This document shows, piece by piece, positions 33,055 through 41,966 of a DNA stretch of 64,000 nucleotides. The stretch comes from a candidate division TA06 bacterium SM23_40 (GTDB lineage Bacteria; LJUI01; SM1-40), in assembly GCA_001303705.1 (NCBI GenBank), contig LJUI01000001.1, forward strand, positions 1 through 64,000. The letters are read 5' to 3'. Under the pieces are notes generated by a model that was not told where the DNA came from, did not search any database, and saw only the letters and a list, made by a program, of their open reading frames with translations. How positions within the stretch are numbered: the first letter of the stretch is position 1; each line of letters begins with the position of its first letter. Made by a program: the position numbers and the translations under genes.

Positions 33055-34344
33055 TCATTTTCTGCGTACCGGCGTAATCCCTTGTGCCGCTGACACATCG
33101 ACGACATCCTGGCCTGATCCTTCCTCCTGCCTGGCGATCTCAATCTCCGCTCCGTACAGATGGATGCGCCAGATCGCCCGGCAGATGCCGTCGATCTCTT
33201 CGTCCCGCATGGCAGTGTACAGCGGAATCGAGAGGAGACTCTCCGATAGGAGTTCGGTCACAGGAAGTGGACTTCTCTGTGTTGCCCGCCACCCGGCGTA
33301 CGCATCCTGAAGGTGGACCGGCGGACAGAAGTACTTCCGTGTCGAGACGTTCTCTCGGCCGAGTGCCTCGGCCAGCGTGTCTCGATCGATCCCGAACTCA
33401 CAGGGTTGGATGAAAAGAGAGAAATCTTTGTATGTGGTGCGGCAGTATTCAGGTATGTGCTGAAAACAGATGCCGGGAATCGACGCCAGCGCCCGACGAT
33501 AGCGCAGAGCGATCTCGCCACGTCGGCGAACGGTCCCCTCGATCTGCTCCAGATTCCTCCTCGCAAGAAGGGCCGAGATCTCCTGCATGCGGGCATTCAA
33601 ACCTACGAACCTGCAGTTGTAGTCACCCGGGTTCCCGTAGTCCCTGCCCATCCGCACTCTCCTGGCAACTTCGCCGGATCTGAGCGAGACGAGCCCCCCC
33701 TCTCCCGCCACGAGAGGCTTCGTAGGGCTGAGACTGAAGACTTCGGCATCGCCGAACGTGCCAGCGTGGCGATCTCCGTAGTAACTGCCAAACGCGTGGG
33801 CAGCATCGAATATGAGGCGCAGTCCGCGGTCACGCGCAATATCCTCCAATGCAGTCATGTCCGGAGGATTTCCGAATATGTATGTGGCGATGATCGCGGA
33901 CGTCTCTGGAGTCATTGCCGCCGCCACACAGGCGGGATCGATCGTGTAGGTCTCCGGGTCGCAATCGACGAAGACCGGCTCTAGCCTATTCCAGACGACG
34001 GCATGCGCAGTCGCTGCGAACGTGAAACTCGGGAGTATGACTTCTCCCCGAAGATCAAGAGCCCTCAGTACCAGCATCAGACCCGATGTACAGCACGAAA
34101 CCGCCACAACCTCGTCGACTTCCAGATACTCTGCAGCCAGTCTCTCCAGTGAAGCTACATGCGTGCTGTTCGTCATCAGCCCGCTCGCGAGCACGTCAGC
34201 GATCTCCGCTCCCACGACGTCAAACCCGACGGTGGTAGGGCGGGCCAGTGGTATCTCTTTATCGAAAATCGGCTCTCCCCCGAGAATCGCCGGCATGTCG
34301 TGAATCATCTGCACCCCCTGATCGGTGGCGAGGGGACTGTTCAT
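33055..34344 (-). CDS. DegT/DnrJ/EryC1-family sugar aminotransferase
   Basis: A 429-residue PLP enzyme that transfers an amino group to a keto-sugar nucleotide in the cytoplasm. Aspartate and histidine of the cofactor site appear in LIFDAAHAFGS (Asp180, His183), and the Schiff-base lysine in FSLSPTKPLVAGEGG (Lys209). The ATG overlaps the stop of the dehydratase gene as ATGA. The natural chain is dehydratase (4-keto sugar) followed by this aminotransferase, giving an amino sugar for the polysaccharide. It is the last gene of the locus. Confidence 0.93.
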   Translation of the reverse strand: MNSPLATDQGVQMIHDMPAILGGEPIFDKEIPLARPTTVGFDVVGAEIADVLASGLMTNSTHVASLERLAAEYLEVDEVVAVSCCTSGLMLVLRALDLRGEVILPSFTFAATAHAVVWNRLEPVFVDCDPETYTIDPACVAAAMTPETSAIIATYIFGNPPDMTALEDIARDRGLRLIFDAAHAFGSYYGDRHAGTFGDAEVFSLSPTKPLVAGEGGLVSLRSGEVARRVRMGRDYGNPGDYNCRFVGLNARMQEISALLARRNLEQIEGTVRRRGEIALRYRRALASIPGICFQHIPEYCRTTYKDFSLFIQPCEFGIDRDTLAEALGRENVSTRKYFCPPVHLQDAYAGWRATQRSPLPVTELLSESLLSIPLYTAMRDEEIDGICRAIWRIHLYGAEIEIARQEEGSGQDVVDVSAAQGITPVRRK

Positions 34345-36341
34345 CTACCCTGATAGTTCGCACCGACGTTCGTTCCCGCATAATCTCGGTCTAACGGTCC
34401 GGGCCAACGTCTGAGGACAGACGGCTGCGCTGTACCCGGTCTCGGCAAGTCCGAACGGAGCTCTGCTATGTGCTGCCTCATCTCCCGGCCCACAGGACGA
34501 TACTCGGGAACGAGTGCGGTCAGCCGCTCCATCACCTCGTCTCGGTCCAGGTCGACGACCTGGCGCGCCAATCTCTCCGCCCGCGTGCAGAATCGCCTGC
34601 CATCGAAGGAAGCTGGCACGACACTCAAGATCGGCTCAAACGGAGTCGGCTCGACATGCTCGTTCTCATTCCACAGCTCCTCGCGAAGTTTCTCACCTGG
34701 CCTCAGACCGACATACTCGATCTCGATGTCGCGCCCTGGTTCGAGGCCCGAGAGACGCACGAGGTTTTCGGCCAGATCGAGAATGCGAACAGGCTGACCC
34801 ATCTTCAGCACAAGAATCTCTCCCTGTCCGCCGAGCGTTCCGGCTCGTATCACGAGCCGCACGGCCTCAGCGATCGTCATGAGATAGCGCACCGCATCGG
34901 GATGAGTCACGGTCACGGGCCCGCCGAGGCGGATTTGACGTTTGAACAGAGGGATGACGCTTCCTTCGCTCCCCAGAACATTCCCGAACCGGACAGCCGT
35001 GAATGAAGTGCTGCTCTGCTGAGCCATCGACTGTATGATGAGTTCAGCAACGCGTTTGGTCGCGCCCATGATATTAAGAGGGTTGACCGCCTTATCAGTC
35101 GATATGAGCACAAAACGCTCCGTTCCCCATCGGTCTGCTGCTTTGGCGACATTCAGAGTGCCGAGCACGTTGTTCTTCACTCCTTCTCCGACACACAGCT
35201 CCATCAACGGAACGTGCTTGTGGGCCGCAGCATGGAAGAGTATCTGGGGTCGATACTGCTTCATGACGCCACTCACTCGTGGCTCGTCCCGAACATCTCC
35301 GATCGCCGGCACGACCCGGGTGTCCCGCCCCATCGATCTGAGTGTGAGCGTCAGGAAGTACATGTTATTCTCGTTATGGTCGAACAGAATGAGCCGATCT
35401 GGGTCGAACTGAAGAAGCTGCCGGCACAGCTCCTGTCCGATCGAGCCTGCAGCACCTGTCACCATGATCGACTTCCCCCGGTAGGCATCGCCTATTGATT
35501 CATCTTCATCCTCCATCGCCTCGCTCCGGTCTAGCAACTCCTCCTCTCTCACATCGCGAATCTTGCTCAGCTGAACATCCCCACAGATGAGATCACGTAT
35601 GCCCGGCACGGTCTTGACCAGCACACCACTACGCCCCGATCTCTTACAGAGATCGACAACGCCCCGTTGCAACTCCCTGGAAGCAGAGGCAACTGTCACT
35701 ATCACCTCGTCGACGTCGTGCTGCGCCACGAGCTGCGGGATCTCTTGCGTGGTTCCCAAAATGGGGATGCCATGGATCCGCAGACCTATCTTGTTGATGT
35801 CATCGTCGACGAATCCGACCGGTACATACCGAACATCAGGGCGCCGAAGCATTTCGCGCACGACGAGTTCTCCTGTATCGCCAGCGCCGACGAACAGCGC
35901 GCGGGTCCTCCCTGTCGGCTGGTCTATTTTTGTGTCGCCTCTGCCGGTGATCTTCTTCCGCAACACCCTCCACGCGAGGCGGCTTCCGCCCACGATGAAC
36001 AAGCAGAGGACTCCATCTGTCACGATGATGGTCCAGGGGATCATCGACCCTGCCGTCGCCAACAGGACGACGCCAGATAGGACCGAGCTAACCGCGACAG
36101 CCCGCGAAAGACCTATGAGTTCCCCGATGCTTGCATAATCGAGCAGGCCTTCATAGAGTCTCGACCGATAGAAGGCCAGGAGCCTGAAGACTGCCGTTAG
36201 AAGACAGACTGGAAAGAGCACTCTCAGGTCAATCTCGCCCACTTGTGCGTCGTAGTGCAGAACGAAAGCGGCCAGCGTGGAGAAGGTAACGAGGAAGAAA
36301 TCCACAACAATGAGCCGAATCCTGCGCGATGAGAGGGACAT
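34341..36341 (-). CDS. WbpM/PglF/FlaA1-type nucleotide-sugar 4,6-dehydratase
   Basis: A 666-residue inner-membrane enzyme. Four N-terminal helices (about 8-115) precede a Rossmann domain (ALFVGAGDTGELVVREML) and a catalytic short-chain-dehydrogenase domain (SIMVTGAAGSIGQELCRQL, about 288-595). The catalytic Tyr of ordinary SDRs is replaced by Met in NIMGATKRVAEL, as in the WbpM group with its Ser-Met-Lys triad; the SerThr is in LISTDKAVNP. It converts UDP-GlcNAc-type sugars to 4-keto-6-deoxy forms. GGAGG precedes the ATG. The next gene is an aminotransferase. An Arg/Pro-rich C-terminal tail is unusual but short. Confidence 0.95.
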   Translation of the reverse strand: MSLSSRRIRLIVVDFFLVTFSTLAAFVLHYDAQVGEIDLRVLFPVCLLTAVFRLLAFYRSRLYEGLLDYASIGELIGLSRAVAVSSVLSGVVLLATAGSMIPWTIIVTDGVLCLFIVGGSRLAWRVLRKKITGRGDTKIDQPTGRTRALFVGAGDTGELVVREMLRRPDVRYVPVGFVDDDINKIGLRIHGIPILGTTQEIPQLVAQHDVDEVIVTVASASRELQRGVVDLCKRSGRSGVLVKTVPGIRDLICGDVQLSKIRDVREEELLDRSEAMEDEDESIGDAYRGKSIMVTGAAGSIGQELCRQLLQFDPDRLILFDHNENNMYFLTLTLRSMGRDTRVVPAIGDVRDEPRVSGVMKQYRPQILFHAAAHKHVPLMELCVGEGVKNNVLGTLNVAKAADRWGTERFVLISTDKAVNPLNIMGATKRVAELIIQSMAQQSSTSFTAVRFGNVLGSEGSVIPLFKRQIRLGGPVTVTHPDAVRYLMTIAEAVRLVIRAGTLGGQGEILVLKMGQPVRILDLAENLVRLSGLEPGRDIEIEYVGLRPGEKLREELWNENEHVEPTPFEPILSVVPASFDGRRFCTRAERLARQVVDLDRDEVMERLTALVPEYRPVGREMRQHIAELRSDLPRPGTAQPSVLRRWPGPLDRDYAGTNVGANYQGR

Positions 36342-36353
36342 TGGGCCTCCGTA

Positions 36354-36533
36354 TCAGAAGAGTGCGTAGATGAATGGTGCTACGGCAGATCCCTCAGCCA
36401 ACACGATGAGCAGGCTCATCACGATGAGCAACATCAACATCGGAGCGAGCCACCATTTCCGCCTCACCCGCATGAATTGCCAGAGCTCGACGAAGATCGC
36501 AGCGCGTGATTGCAGTCGACTGAACGCATTCAT
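36354..36533 (-). CDS. DUF5989 single-pass membrane peptide
   Basis: A 59-residue protein beginning MNAFSRLQSRAAIFVELW and continuing with an amphipathic Arg/Trp segment (RVRRKWWLAP). One helix (MLMLLIVMSLLIVLAEG) and the family end GSAVAPFIYALF follow. The GSAVAPFIY-LF tail is the mark of DUF5989, whose members usually sit in exopolysaccharide gene clusters; the function is not known. The ATG is preceded by GAGGAGCGAGG. It lies between the WecA-like transferase (77 bp before) and the dehydratase (12 bp after), which suggests a role with membrane-bound enzymes. Confidence 0.9.
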   Translation of the reverse strand: MNAFSRLQSRAAIFVELWQFMRVRRKWWLAPMLMLLIVMSLLIVLAEGSAVAPFIYALF

Positions 36534-36609
36534 TGCCTCGCTCCTCGTCTATTGGTCCTGTGAAACAATCCCGCACTATCTCGTTTCTGTCTGGGCTCTG
36601 CGTACCACC

Positions 36610-37566
36610 CTACGATGGTCCCCTCCCGATCGATCCCACGATCAACAACCCACATGCTACGCAGGCGACCCCGATCGCGTAGCAGGCAAGGACAGCTCCC
36701 CGGTGGCCTAAGCCACGCTCTACCATTCTGTTATAGATGTGCCCGAGATCACCCGCAAGTATCGATTGCCGCTGCCGGCGCCGACGGACTATGCTCCACG
36801 CCGTGTCGACGATCGGTAGGCCGAGAATGACGAGCGGCGCTACAAACCAACGCGGATCGTGGCGGTCCGTCACGACGCCGATCATGAGAACGGCGAGCAA
36901 GAAGCCGATCAGATTCGATCCAGAGTCTCCCAGGAATATCCTCGCAGGGTGGAAGTTATGAAGGAGGAATCCAAGACAGCTTCCCAAGAGAACAAGCGCG
37001 AGTCCACTCACGATAGGAACTCCCGCCGCCATACCGACTGCGACGAAACCAAGCGCAGCGATAGCGGCAACGCCAGTCGCAAGCCCATCGAGCCCATCGA
37101 TGAGGTTCATCGCGTTCGAGCTTCCCAGGACGTAAACCGGTACGATGATGACAGCCAGCGGAGCCGGGAGGAAGTCCGGCCTGATGCCAACGAGAACGAG
37201 ACAGCCAGCTGCCGCCAGCTGCCCGATTGCTTTAACCAGTGGGGTAGTGCCCTTCGTGTCGTCCCACAGGCCGACGCACGTCACGATGCCTGCACCGGTC
37301 AATACCCCTATCATCTCCCGCGACCAAGAGATCGCCCCGCTGCCTGCTGCCATCCCCCCGAGCACCGCCACGAGCAGGCCGCCGGCCAACGCCAAGCCTC
37401 CTGATCGAGGGATCGGCCTGGTATGGATCTTTCCCTGTCCCGGGCTGTCGACCGCACCGATTCTCCGCCCCACTCGACCGGCCACGGGGGTGAGAAGAGC
37501 TGTGCCTGCCACCGCCACCCAGAATGGAAGACTGCTGAGGACTGCGCGCAGGCTATCGAGAATCAC
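36610..37566 (-). CDS. WecA/MraY-like polyprenyl-phosphate sugar-1-phosphate transferase
   Basis: An integral membrane enzyme of about 318 residues with around ten helices that transfers a sugar-1-phosphate to undecaprenyl phosphate and so starts the lipid-linked glycan. Motifs in order: HTRPIPRSGGLAL, LWDDTKG (catalytic Asp pair), NAMNLIDGLDGLATG, FLGDSGSN and the terminal HIYNRMVERGLGHR loop. The GTG at 37566 is the chosen start, with GGAGG nine bases upstream and the previous stop 4 bp before; a longer frame to 37650 would overlap the preceding gene by 80 bp. It is the likely initiating transferase for the locus. Confidence 0.93.
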   Translation of the reverse strand: MILDSLRAVLSSLPFWVAVAGTALLTPVAGRVGRRIGAVDSPGQGKIHTRPIPRSGGLALAGGLLVAVLGGMAAGSGAISWSREMIGVLTGAGIVTCVGLWDDTKGTTPLVKAIGQLAAAGCLVLVGIRPDFLPAPLAVIIVPVYVLGSSNAMNLIDGLDGLATGVAAIAALGFVAVGMAAGVPIVSGLALVLLGSCLGFLLHNFHPARIFLGDSGSNLIGFLLAVLMIGVVTDRHDPRWFVAPLVILGLPIVDTAWSIVRRRRQRQSILAGDLGHIYNRMVERGLGHRGAVLACYAIGVACVACGLLIVGSIGRGPS

Positions 37567-37570
37567 CAGG

Positions 37571-38857
37571 TCACACCTCCAATCTTGCCAGTTCCCTCCG
37601 GCGGCTGAACCTGCGTCCGGAGCTCCGTCCTTCACGATCGTTGACCACATCGTCCAGCAAACTCAAGTAGCGCCCGGCCACAATCTGGCGTGAGCAGTTG
37701 ACAAGAGCAAAGCGCCGTCCGTTCCTCCCGAGACACTCCCTCTGTGCCTGGTTCCCTGTTAACGCAAGCACAGCACGGCAAAGCGATTCAGGATCGTCCG
37801 GCTCGGCTGCCGTACCAGCACCAGCCTTCTCCACCAGCATGCGGGCCTGGCCCTTTCCAGCGATCACGATCGGACGCCCGCATGCCATGTAGTCGAACAG
37901 CTTGGCTGGCAGATTTCCCAGATTGAGTTCGCACCGCCCCGTCTGGACAAGACATATATCAGCCGAAGAGATGAGCGATGCCACCCTTCGCCTGGACTGC
38001 AGTGGGAGAATGACAACATTCCTGAGCCGCCATTCCGCCCTGGCGCGCTCCAACTTGCCTCGATCGCATCCATCGCCGACAAGAACGAACCCGATGTCGG
38101 GAGTCCCCTTCAGAAGAGCGGCTGCCTTTAGCACCGTAATCAGGTTCTGCTGGAGGCCGAAGGTCCCGGCGTACAGCACGATATGCTTCCCATTCCGGAA
38201 TAGCTCCTTGAGCAGAGGATCACGCTCGCGGCGCGGTCGAAATAGGAAGGTATCAGTCCCATTGATGATGATTTTGACGTTTCCCCTCGACACGCCGTGA
38301 TTGAGGACGTGGTCCACGAAACCCGGTGAGACGACAACTACGCGCGAAGCATGCCGGTAGCAGATACGCTCTGCTAACCGTGCCAGCTTAATGATGCTAC
38401 GGTTGCGGATGATGCCAAACGAAATGGCCGCGTCGGGCCAAAGATCACGCACCTCGAAGACAAATGGCCTTCTCCTCGACCGCGCCACCGCAAGTCCAAC
38501 AAGCCCTACCTCAAGCGGCGGCGAGCTCGCAACCACTACGTCGCACTCACCAGCGAAGAGGCTCGCCACACCGGCCGAGACCATGAACGACAGATGACCC
38601 AGAACACGACGGACGAACGAGCCGGCGCTTGCGGGAATCGCAAAGACCCGGATGACCCGCACGCCATCGACTCGCTCGACACGCCACAAGCGATGTCGAT
38701 AGCCCGGACGGATCACCCCGCTCGGGTAGTTGGGCATCCCGGTGATCACGGTGACGCTCAGCCCACTGCGCACCCATTCCCGTGACACTTCGTGTATCTT
38801 AGTCGCCGAAGGTTCGACTTCCGGCGGGAAGTACTGGTTGACGATGAGCACGCGCAC
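37571..38857 (-). CDS. WbuB-like GT4 glycosyltransferase
   Basis: A 428-residue GT-B enzyme of the WbuB/WcaI group, which often adds a 6-deoxy-amino sugar to a lipid-linked acceptor. Family landmarks: VNQYFPPEVEPSA near the N-terminus, FEVRDLWPDAA, IINGTDTFLF, YAGTFGLQQN, and the donor-site region LPAKLFDYMACGRP. The GTG start is preceded by AAGGGAAG and overlaps the asparagine-synthase gene by 59 bp. The WecA-like transferase follows after 4 bp, so the two are likely consecutive steps. Confidence 0.9.
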   Translation of the reverse strand: MRVLIVNQYFPPEVEPSATKIHEVSREWVRSGLSVTVITGMPNYPSGVIRPGYRHRLWRVERVDGVRVIRVFAIPASAGSFVRRVLGHLSFMVSAGVASLFAGECDVVVASSPPLEVGLVGLAVARSRRRPFVFEVRDLWPDAAISFGIIRNRSIIKLARLAERICYRHASRVVVVSPGFVDHVLNHGVSRGNVKIIINGTDTFLFRPRRERDPLLKELFRNGKHIVLYAGTFGLQQNLITVLKAAALLKGTPDIGFVLVGDGCDRGKLERARAEWRLRNVVILPLQSRRRVASLISSADICLVQTGRCELNLGNLPAKLFDYMACGRPIVIAGKGQARMLVEKAGAGTAAEPDDPESLCRAVLALTGNQAQRECLGRNGRRFALVNCSRQIVAGRYLSLLDDVVNDREGRSSGRRFSRRRELARLEV

Positions 38858-40772
38858 GAGCTTCCCTCTTCTCTTTCTGGCTCAGGCGGCCCTCCCCGTC
38901 CAGATAGAGGCGGTTCCAGAGCTCCAGGATCAGCAGTGCCCAGACACGTACTCCAGATCCGCGTTTCCCGTCGAGACATTCGAACAGCAGCCGCTCGATT
39001 CGATCTCCCCTGAAATATGGACGGCGAAGTGTGCTGGGATCGAGCAGAACTTCCTGTACATAGACACGCAACTCTCTACGCAACCAGCGCTCAACCGGAA
39101 GTACGAACCCCTGCTTGCGCCTGGACAACGTGTCGCGCGGGAGAAGGTCACGCACCGCCTCCCTCATAAGATACTTCGGTCTCAGATGGCGCATCTTCAC
39201 CCACGAAGGGATTCCGAGGGCATATTCGACGAGGCGATGGTCACACAGAGGTACACGCGTTTCGAGAGATACGGCCATACTCATTCGATCGAAGTATGTC
39301 AGGAGGTTATCTGTCAGGTAGGCCCTCACATCGGTATAAGCGAGTTGATTCACCGGGTCGCTCCCATCATCCTGTCTTAGATAGGGATCGAGGACCGATG
39401 CGCTGTCCTCACCACCGAGAGCAGCACAGAGGTCTGGCGAGTACAGCTCTCTTTTCTCGTCCTCGGTGAACAGAGATATCAGGCCGAAGTAGCGCCGCTC
39501 TCGACTCATGTCCGCAACCCGGTCGAATTCGCGAAATCGATATATCAGCCGATTGAAGTGCGGGTCGTGCTCCATCACATCAAGGATTCTGGAAACAGTG
39601 TGGCGACGCAGTCGACGGGGCAACTCGGCATACCACGCAATAAACCTCCATCCGATATATCTCGGATAGCCGCCAAACAACTCGTCCCCTCCGATACCGT
39701 TCAATACGACACTGACATAACGCTTCGCCATCTCTGAAATAAGGTACGCGGCGATCGCCGTCGGATTGCCGAACGGCTCGTCGAAGAAACGGACCATGCG
39801 AGGTAGGTACGACACAATGTTCGGGCTCACGAGAAGTTCATGATGCTCAGTGCCGTACATACCGGCGATGTGGCGGGCGTATGCCCGTTCGTCACAGTGC
39901 TGATCCTCCTCCTCCGCAAAGCCCACCGTGAACGTCCTGAGCCGTTCGGCTGAGTAGGTGGCCGCCAAGGCGGTAACGGTACTCGAGTCGGCCCCACCGC
40001 TGAGAAGAACACCCACAGGTGAATCGCTCCGCAGCTCCCGCCGCACCGCATCTTCCATGAGGTGCCGGATCGCCTCGCGATGCTGTGTGGGCGTCCTGCC
40101 GTCGGGATTGTGGGGTTGCACCTCCCAGTAGCATCGCGTCGCCACCACCCCCCCACGATAGGTGAGGAGGTGCCCGGGACGGAGCTTGCGAATGTTCTTC
40201 ATCATAGTGCGGGGCGCAGGAACGCAGAGATAGCTCAGGTAGTCATGGAGGGCTCGTGGATCGACCTCAACTCCAAGCGATTCGTATTCGAGCAGCGCCT
40301 TGATCTCAGAACCGAACAGCAACCTATTGCCGAGAATCGCGTAGTGGAGCGGCTTGATACCGATCCTGTCTCTGGCAAGCATGAGGACACGTTGCCGCCC
40401 GTCCCAGAGAGCAAAGGCAAACATCCCCTCGATCCACTGGAGGCAACCTTCTCCCTTTTCCTCATACAGATGGAGAATTGTCTCTGTATCGCTCGCCGTG
40501 CGGAAGGTGTGTCCCTTGGATAGCAGCTGCCGTCTCAGCTCGGGCGAGTTGTAGATCTCTCCGTCGAAAACGATCCAGATCGTCCTCTCCTCGTTGTGCA
40601 TTGGCTGACGCCCGGTCACCGAATCGATGACGGCCAGTCGGGTCGAACCCAGGCCAACCCCTTCATCGCAGAACATGCCCCACCCGTCTGGACCGCGGTG
40701 TCTCAGTGTCGCGCACATACGCACTAGTAGATCGCGTTCACTGAACCCCGCCATACCGCAGATGCCGCACAT
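38799..40772 (-). CDS. asnB: Asparagine synthase-type glutamine amidotransferase
   Basis: A 657-residue cytoplasmic enzyme with an N-terminal Ntn glutaminase domain and a C-terminal ATP-pyrophosphatase domain. Cys2 in MCGICGMAG is the nucleophile, and the synthase domain holds the PP-loop SGGADSSTVTAL. Other landmarks: TRLAVID, HNEERTIWIVFDGEIYN and GIGGDELFGGYPRY. Within polysaccharide loci such enzymes are thought to amidate uronic acids or other carboxylated sugars rather than make free asparagine; both remain possible. ATG preceded by GGGAG; it overlaps the preceding GT4 gene by 35 bp. Confidence 0.94.
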   Translation of the reverse strand: MCGICGMAGFSERDLLVRMCATLRHRGPDGWGMFCDEGVGLGSTRLAVIDSVTGRQPMHNEERTIWIVFDGEIYNSPELRRQLLSKGHTFRTASDTETILHLYEEKGEGCLQWIEGMFAFALWDGRQRVLMLARDRIGIKPLHYAILGNRLLFGSEIKALLEYESLGVEVDPRALHDYLSYLCVPAPRTMMKNIRKLRPGHLLTYRGGVVATRCYWEVQPHNPDGRTPTQHREAIRHLMEDAVRRELRSDSPVGVLLSGGADSSTVTALAATYSAERLRTFTVGFAEEEDQHCDERAYARHIAGMYGTEHHELLVSPNIVSYLPRMVRFFDEPFGNPTAIAAYLISEMAKRYVSVVLNGIGGDELFGGYPRYIGWRFIAWYAELPRRLRRHTVSRILDVMEHDPHFNRLIYRFREFDRVADMSRERRYFGLISLFTEDEKRELYSPDLCAALGGEDSASVLDPYLRQDDGSDPVNQLAYTDVRAYLTDNLLTYFDRMSMAVSLETRVPLCDHRLVEYALGIPSWVKMRHLRPKYLMREAVRDLLPRDTLSRRKQGFVLPVERWLRRELRVYVQEVLLDPSTLRRPYFRGDRIERLLFECLDGKRGSGVRVWALLILELWNRLYLDGEGRLSQKEKREARARAHRQPVLPAGSRTFGD

Positions 40773-41949
40773 TTGGGTCTCCCAGTCTCTCTTCCACGTC
40801 GGTGCAATCGCTCAGCACCGACCACAATTTCGTTGTAGTTGATGCCCAGTTGAAATCGTGCTCGACTCTGCGCCTGCCTGAAGAGCCGAGCCTCTGCGCC
40901 AGGGCCCCATCTCGCAAGATAGTGACCAGCGCTCTCGCGATGCCATCGACATCGCCTGGCTCGACCAATAGACCAGTGACACCTGCGACTATTGCCTCGC
41001 CCACGCCCCCCGAGTCTCCTCCCACTACTGGCTTGCCGCAGGCATTCGCTTCGAGAAAGACGAGTCCAAACCCTTCAACGTCCTTTTCCGTCTCATGTGG
41101 AATCATGACCAAGACATCGGCCAGATTGTACATCTGTACAAGTCGACCCTCATCCACGGAACCAGCAAACCTGATCCATCCATCCACCCCCAGGCCGCGC
41201 GCAAGCTCCTCCAACTCACGCTTACGCGGCCCTTCGCCAACGACAAGATAGACGGCCTCCCGCACCTGCCTGATGACCTCTGGCAGCGCCTGAATGACGT
41301 CCGCATGTCCTTTGTGATAGTCAAGCCTCGCCACCGTGAGGATCACGCGTTTCCCCTCCAGACCGTACGCCGCAACCAGATCCGCCGACGGCGGCTGCAT
41401 GCAGAATCTCTTCTCGTCAACGCCATTCGGGACGGCTGTAGCCCTGGTAGGATCCGCTCCCGCCAGCACCGCCAGAGCGCGCGTGTAGTCACTGACGGCC
41501 ACGACAGCTTCCGCACTCTTCAGCACCCTTCGCCGGAGCCAACCGAGTCGCCTCCTCACCGCATCCTTCAGCCTCTCCCCCGCATTCTGCCGATCGAGCA
41601 GTTCCGACCCGTGAGCGGCAACAACATATGGCACGGAGACAAGCCGTGAGACGAGCATGGCAATGGCACCACATGGCAACCAGACAGCGTTGAAAATGAC
41701 GTCTGCGCGCCCCCTCAGTGCGAACCAGAGTGTAACCAAGAACATCGCGGCTTCCCTGACCAGGCCGATCCTCGGCACATACACCAATCGAAATGCAGGG
41801 TCTCTCCCCATACGGCCGCCGCCGCATTTCGGGACGACGACGATTAGATCCTCGGCCCGCGCCGCGAGTTGTCGAGCAACCTCGTACGTGTAGACCTGGA
41901 CGCCGCCTCGCGACGGCGGATACCCTGAACTGAGGAAGAGGACTCTCAC
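40738..41949 (-). CDS. GT4 glycosyltransferase
   Basis: A 403-residue GT-B enzyme. N-terminal SSGYPPSRGGVQVYTYEVARQLA is the usual acceptor-side glycine loop; a nucleotide-sugar site follows with VPNGVDEKRF, LTVARLDYHKGHADVI, VGEGPRKRELE, and EGFGLVFLEANACGKPVVGGDSGG, the E-x7-E motif of retaining GT4 enzymes. It resembles the PimB-like enzyme at 50745-51917. The GTG start has ACGGAGAG upstream, and the gene follows the phosphodiesterase after 17 bp. Donor and acceptor cannot be read from the sequence. Confidence 0.93.
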   Translation of the reverse strand: MRVLFLSSGYPPSRGGVQVYTYEVARQLAARAEDLIVVVPKCGGGRMGRDPAFRLVYVPRIGLVREAAMFLVTLWFALRGRADVIFNAVWLPCGAIAMLVSRLVSVPYVVAAHGSELLDRQNAGERLKDAVRRRLGWLRRRVLKSAEAVVAVSDYTRALAVLAGADPTRATAVPNGVDEKRFCMQPPSADLVAAYGLEGKRVILTVARLDYHKGHADVIQALPEVIRQVREAVYLVVGEGPRKRELEELARGLGVDGWIRFAGSVDEGRLVQMYNLADVLVMIPHETEKDVEGFGLVFLEANACGKPVVGGDSGGVGEAIVAGVTGLLVEPGDVDGIARALVTILRDGALAQRLGSSGRRRVEHDFNWASTTTKLWSVLSDCTDVEERLGDPNVRHLRYGGVQ

Positions 41950-41966
41950 TATGACTCTCCGTTACG

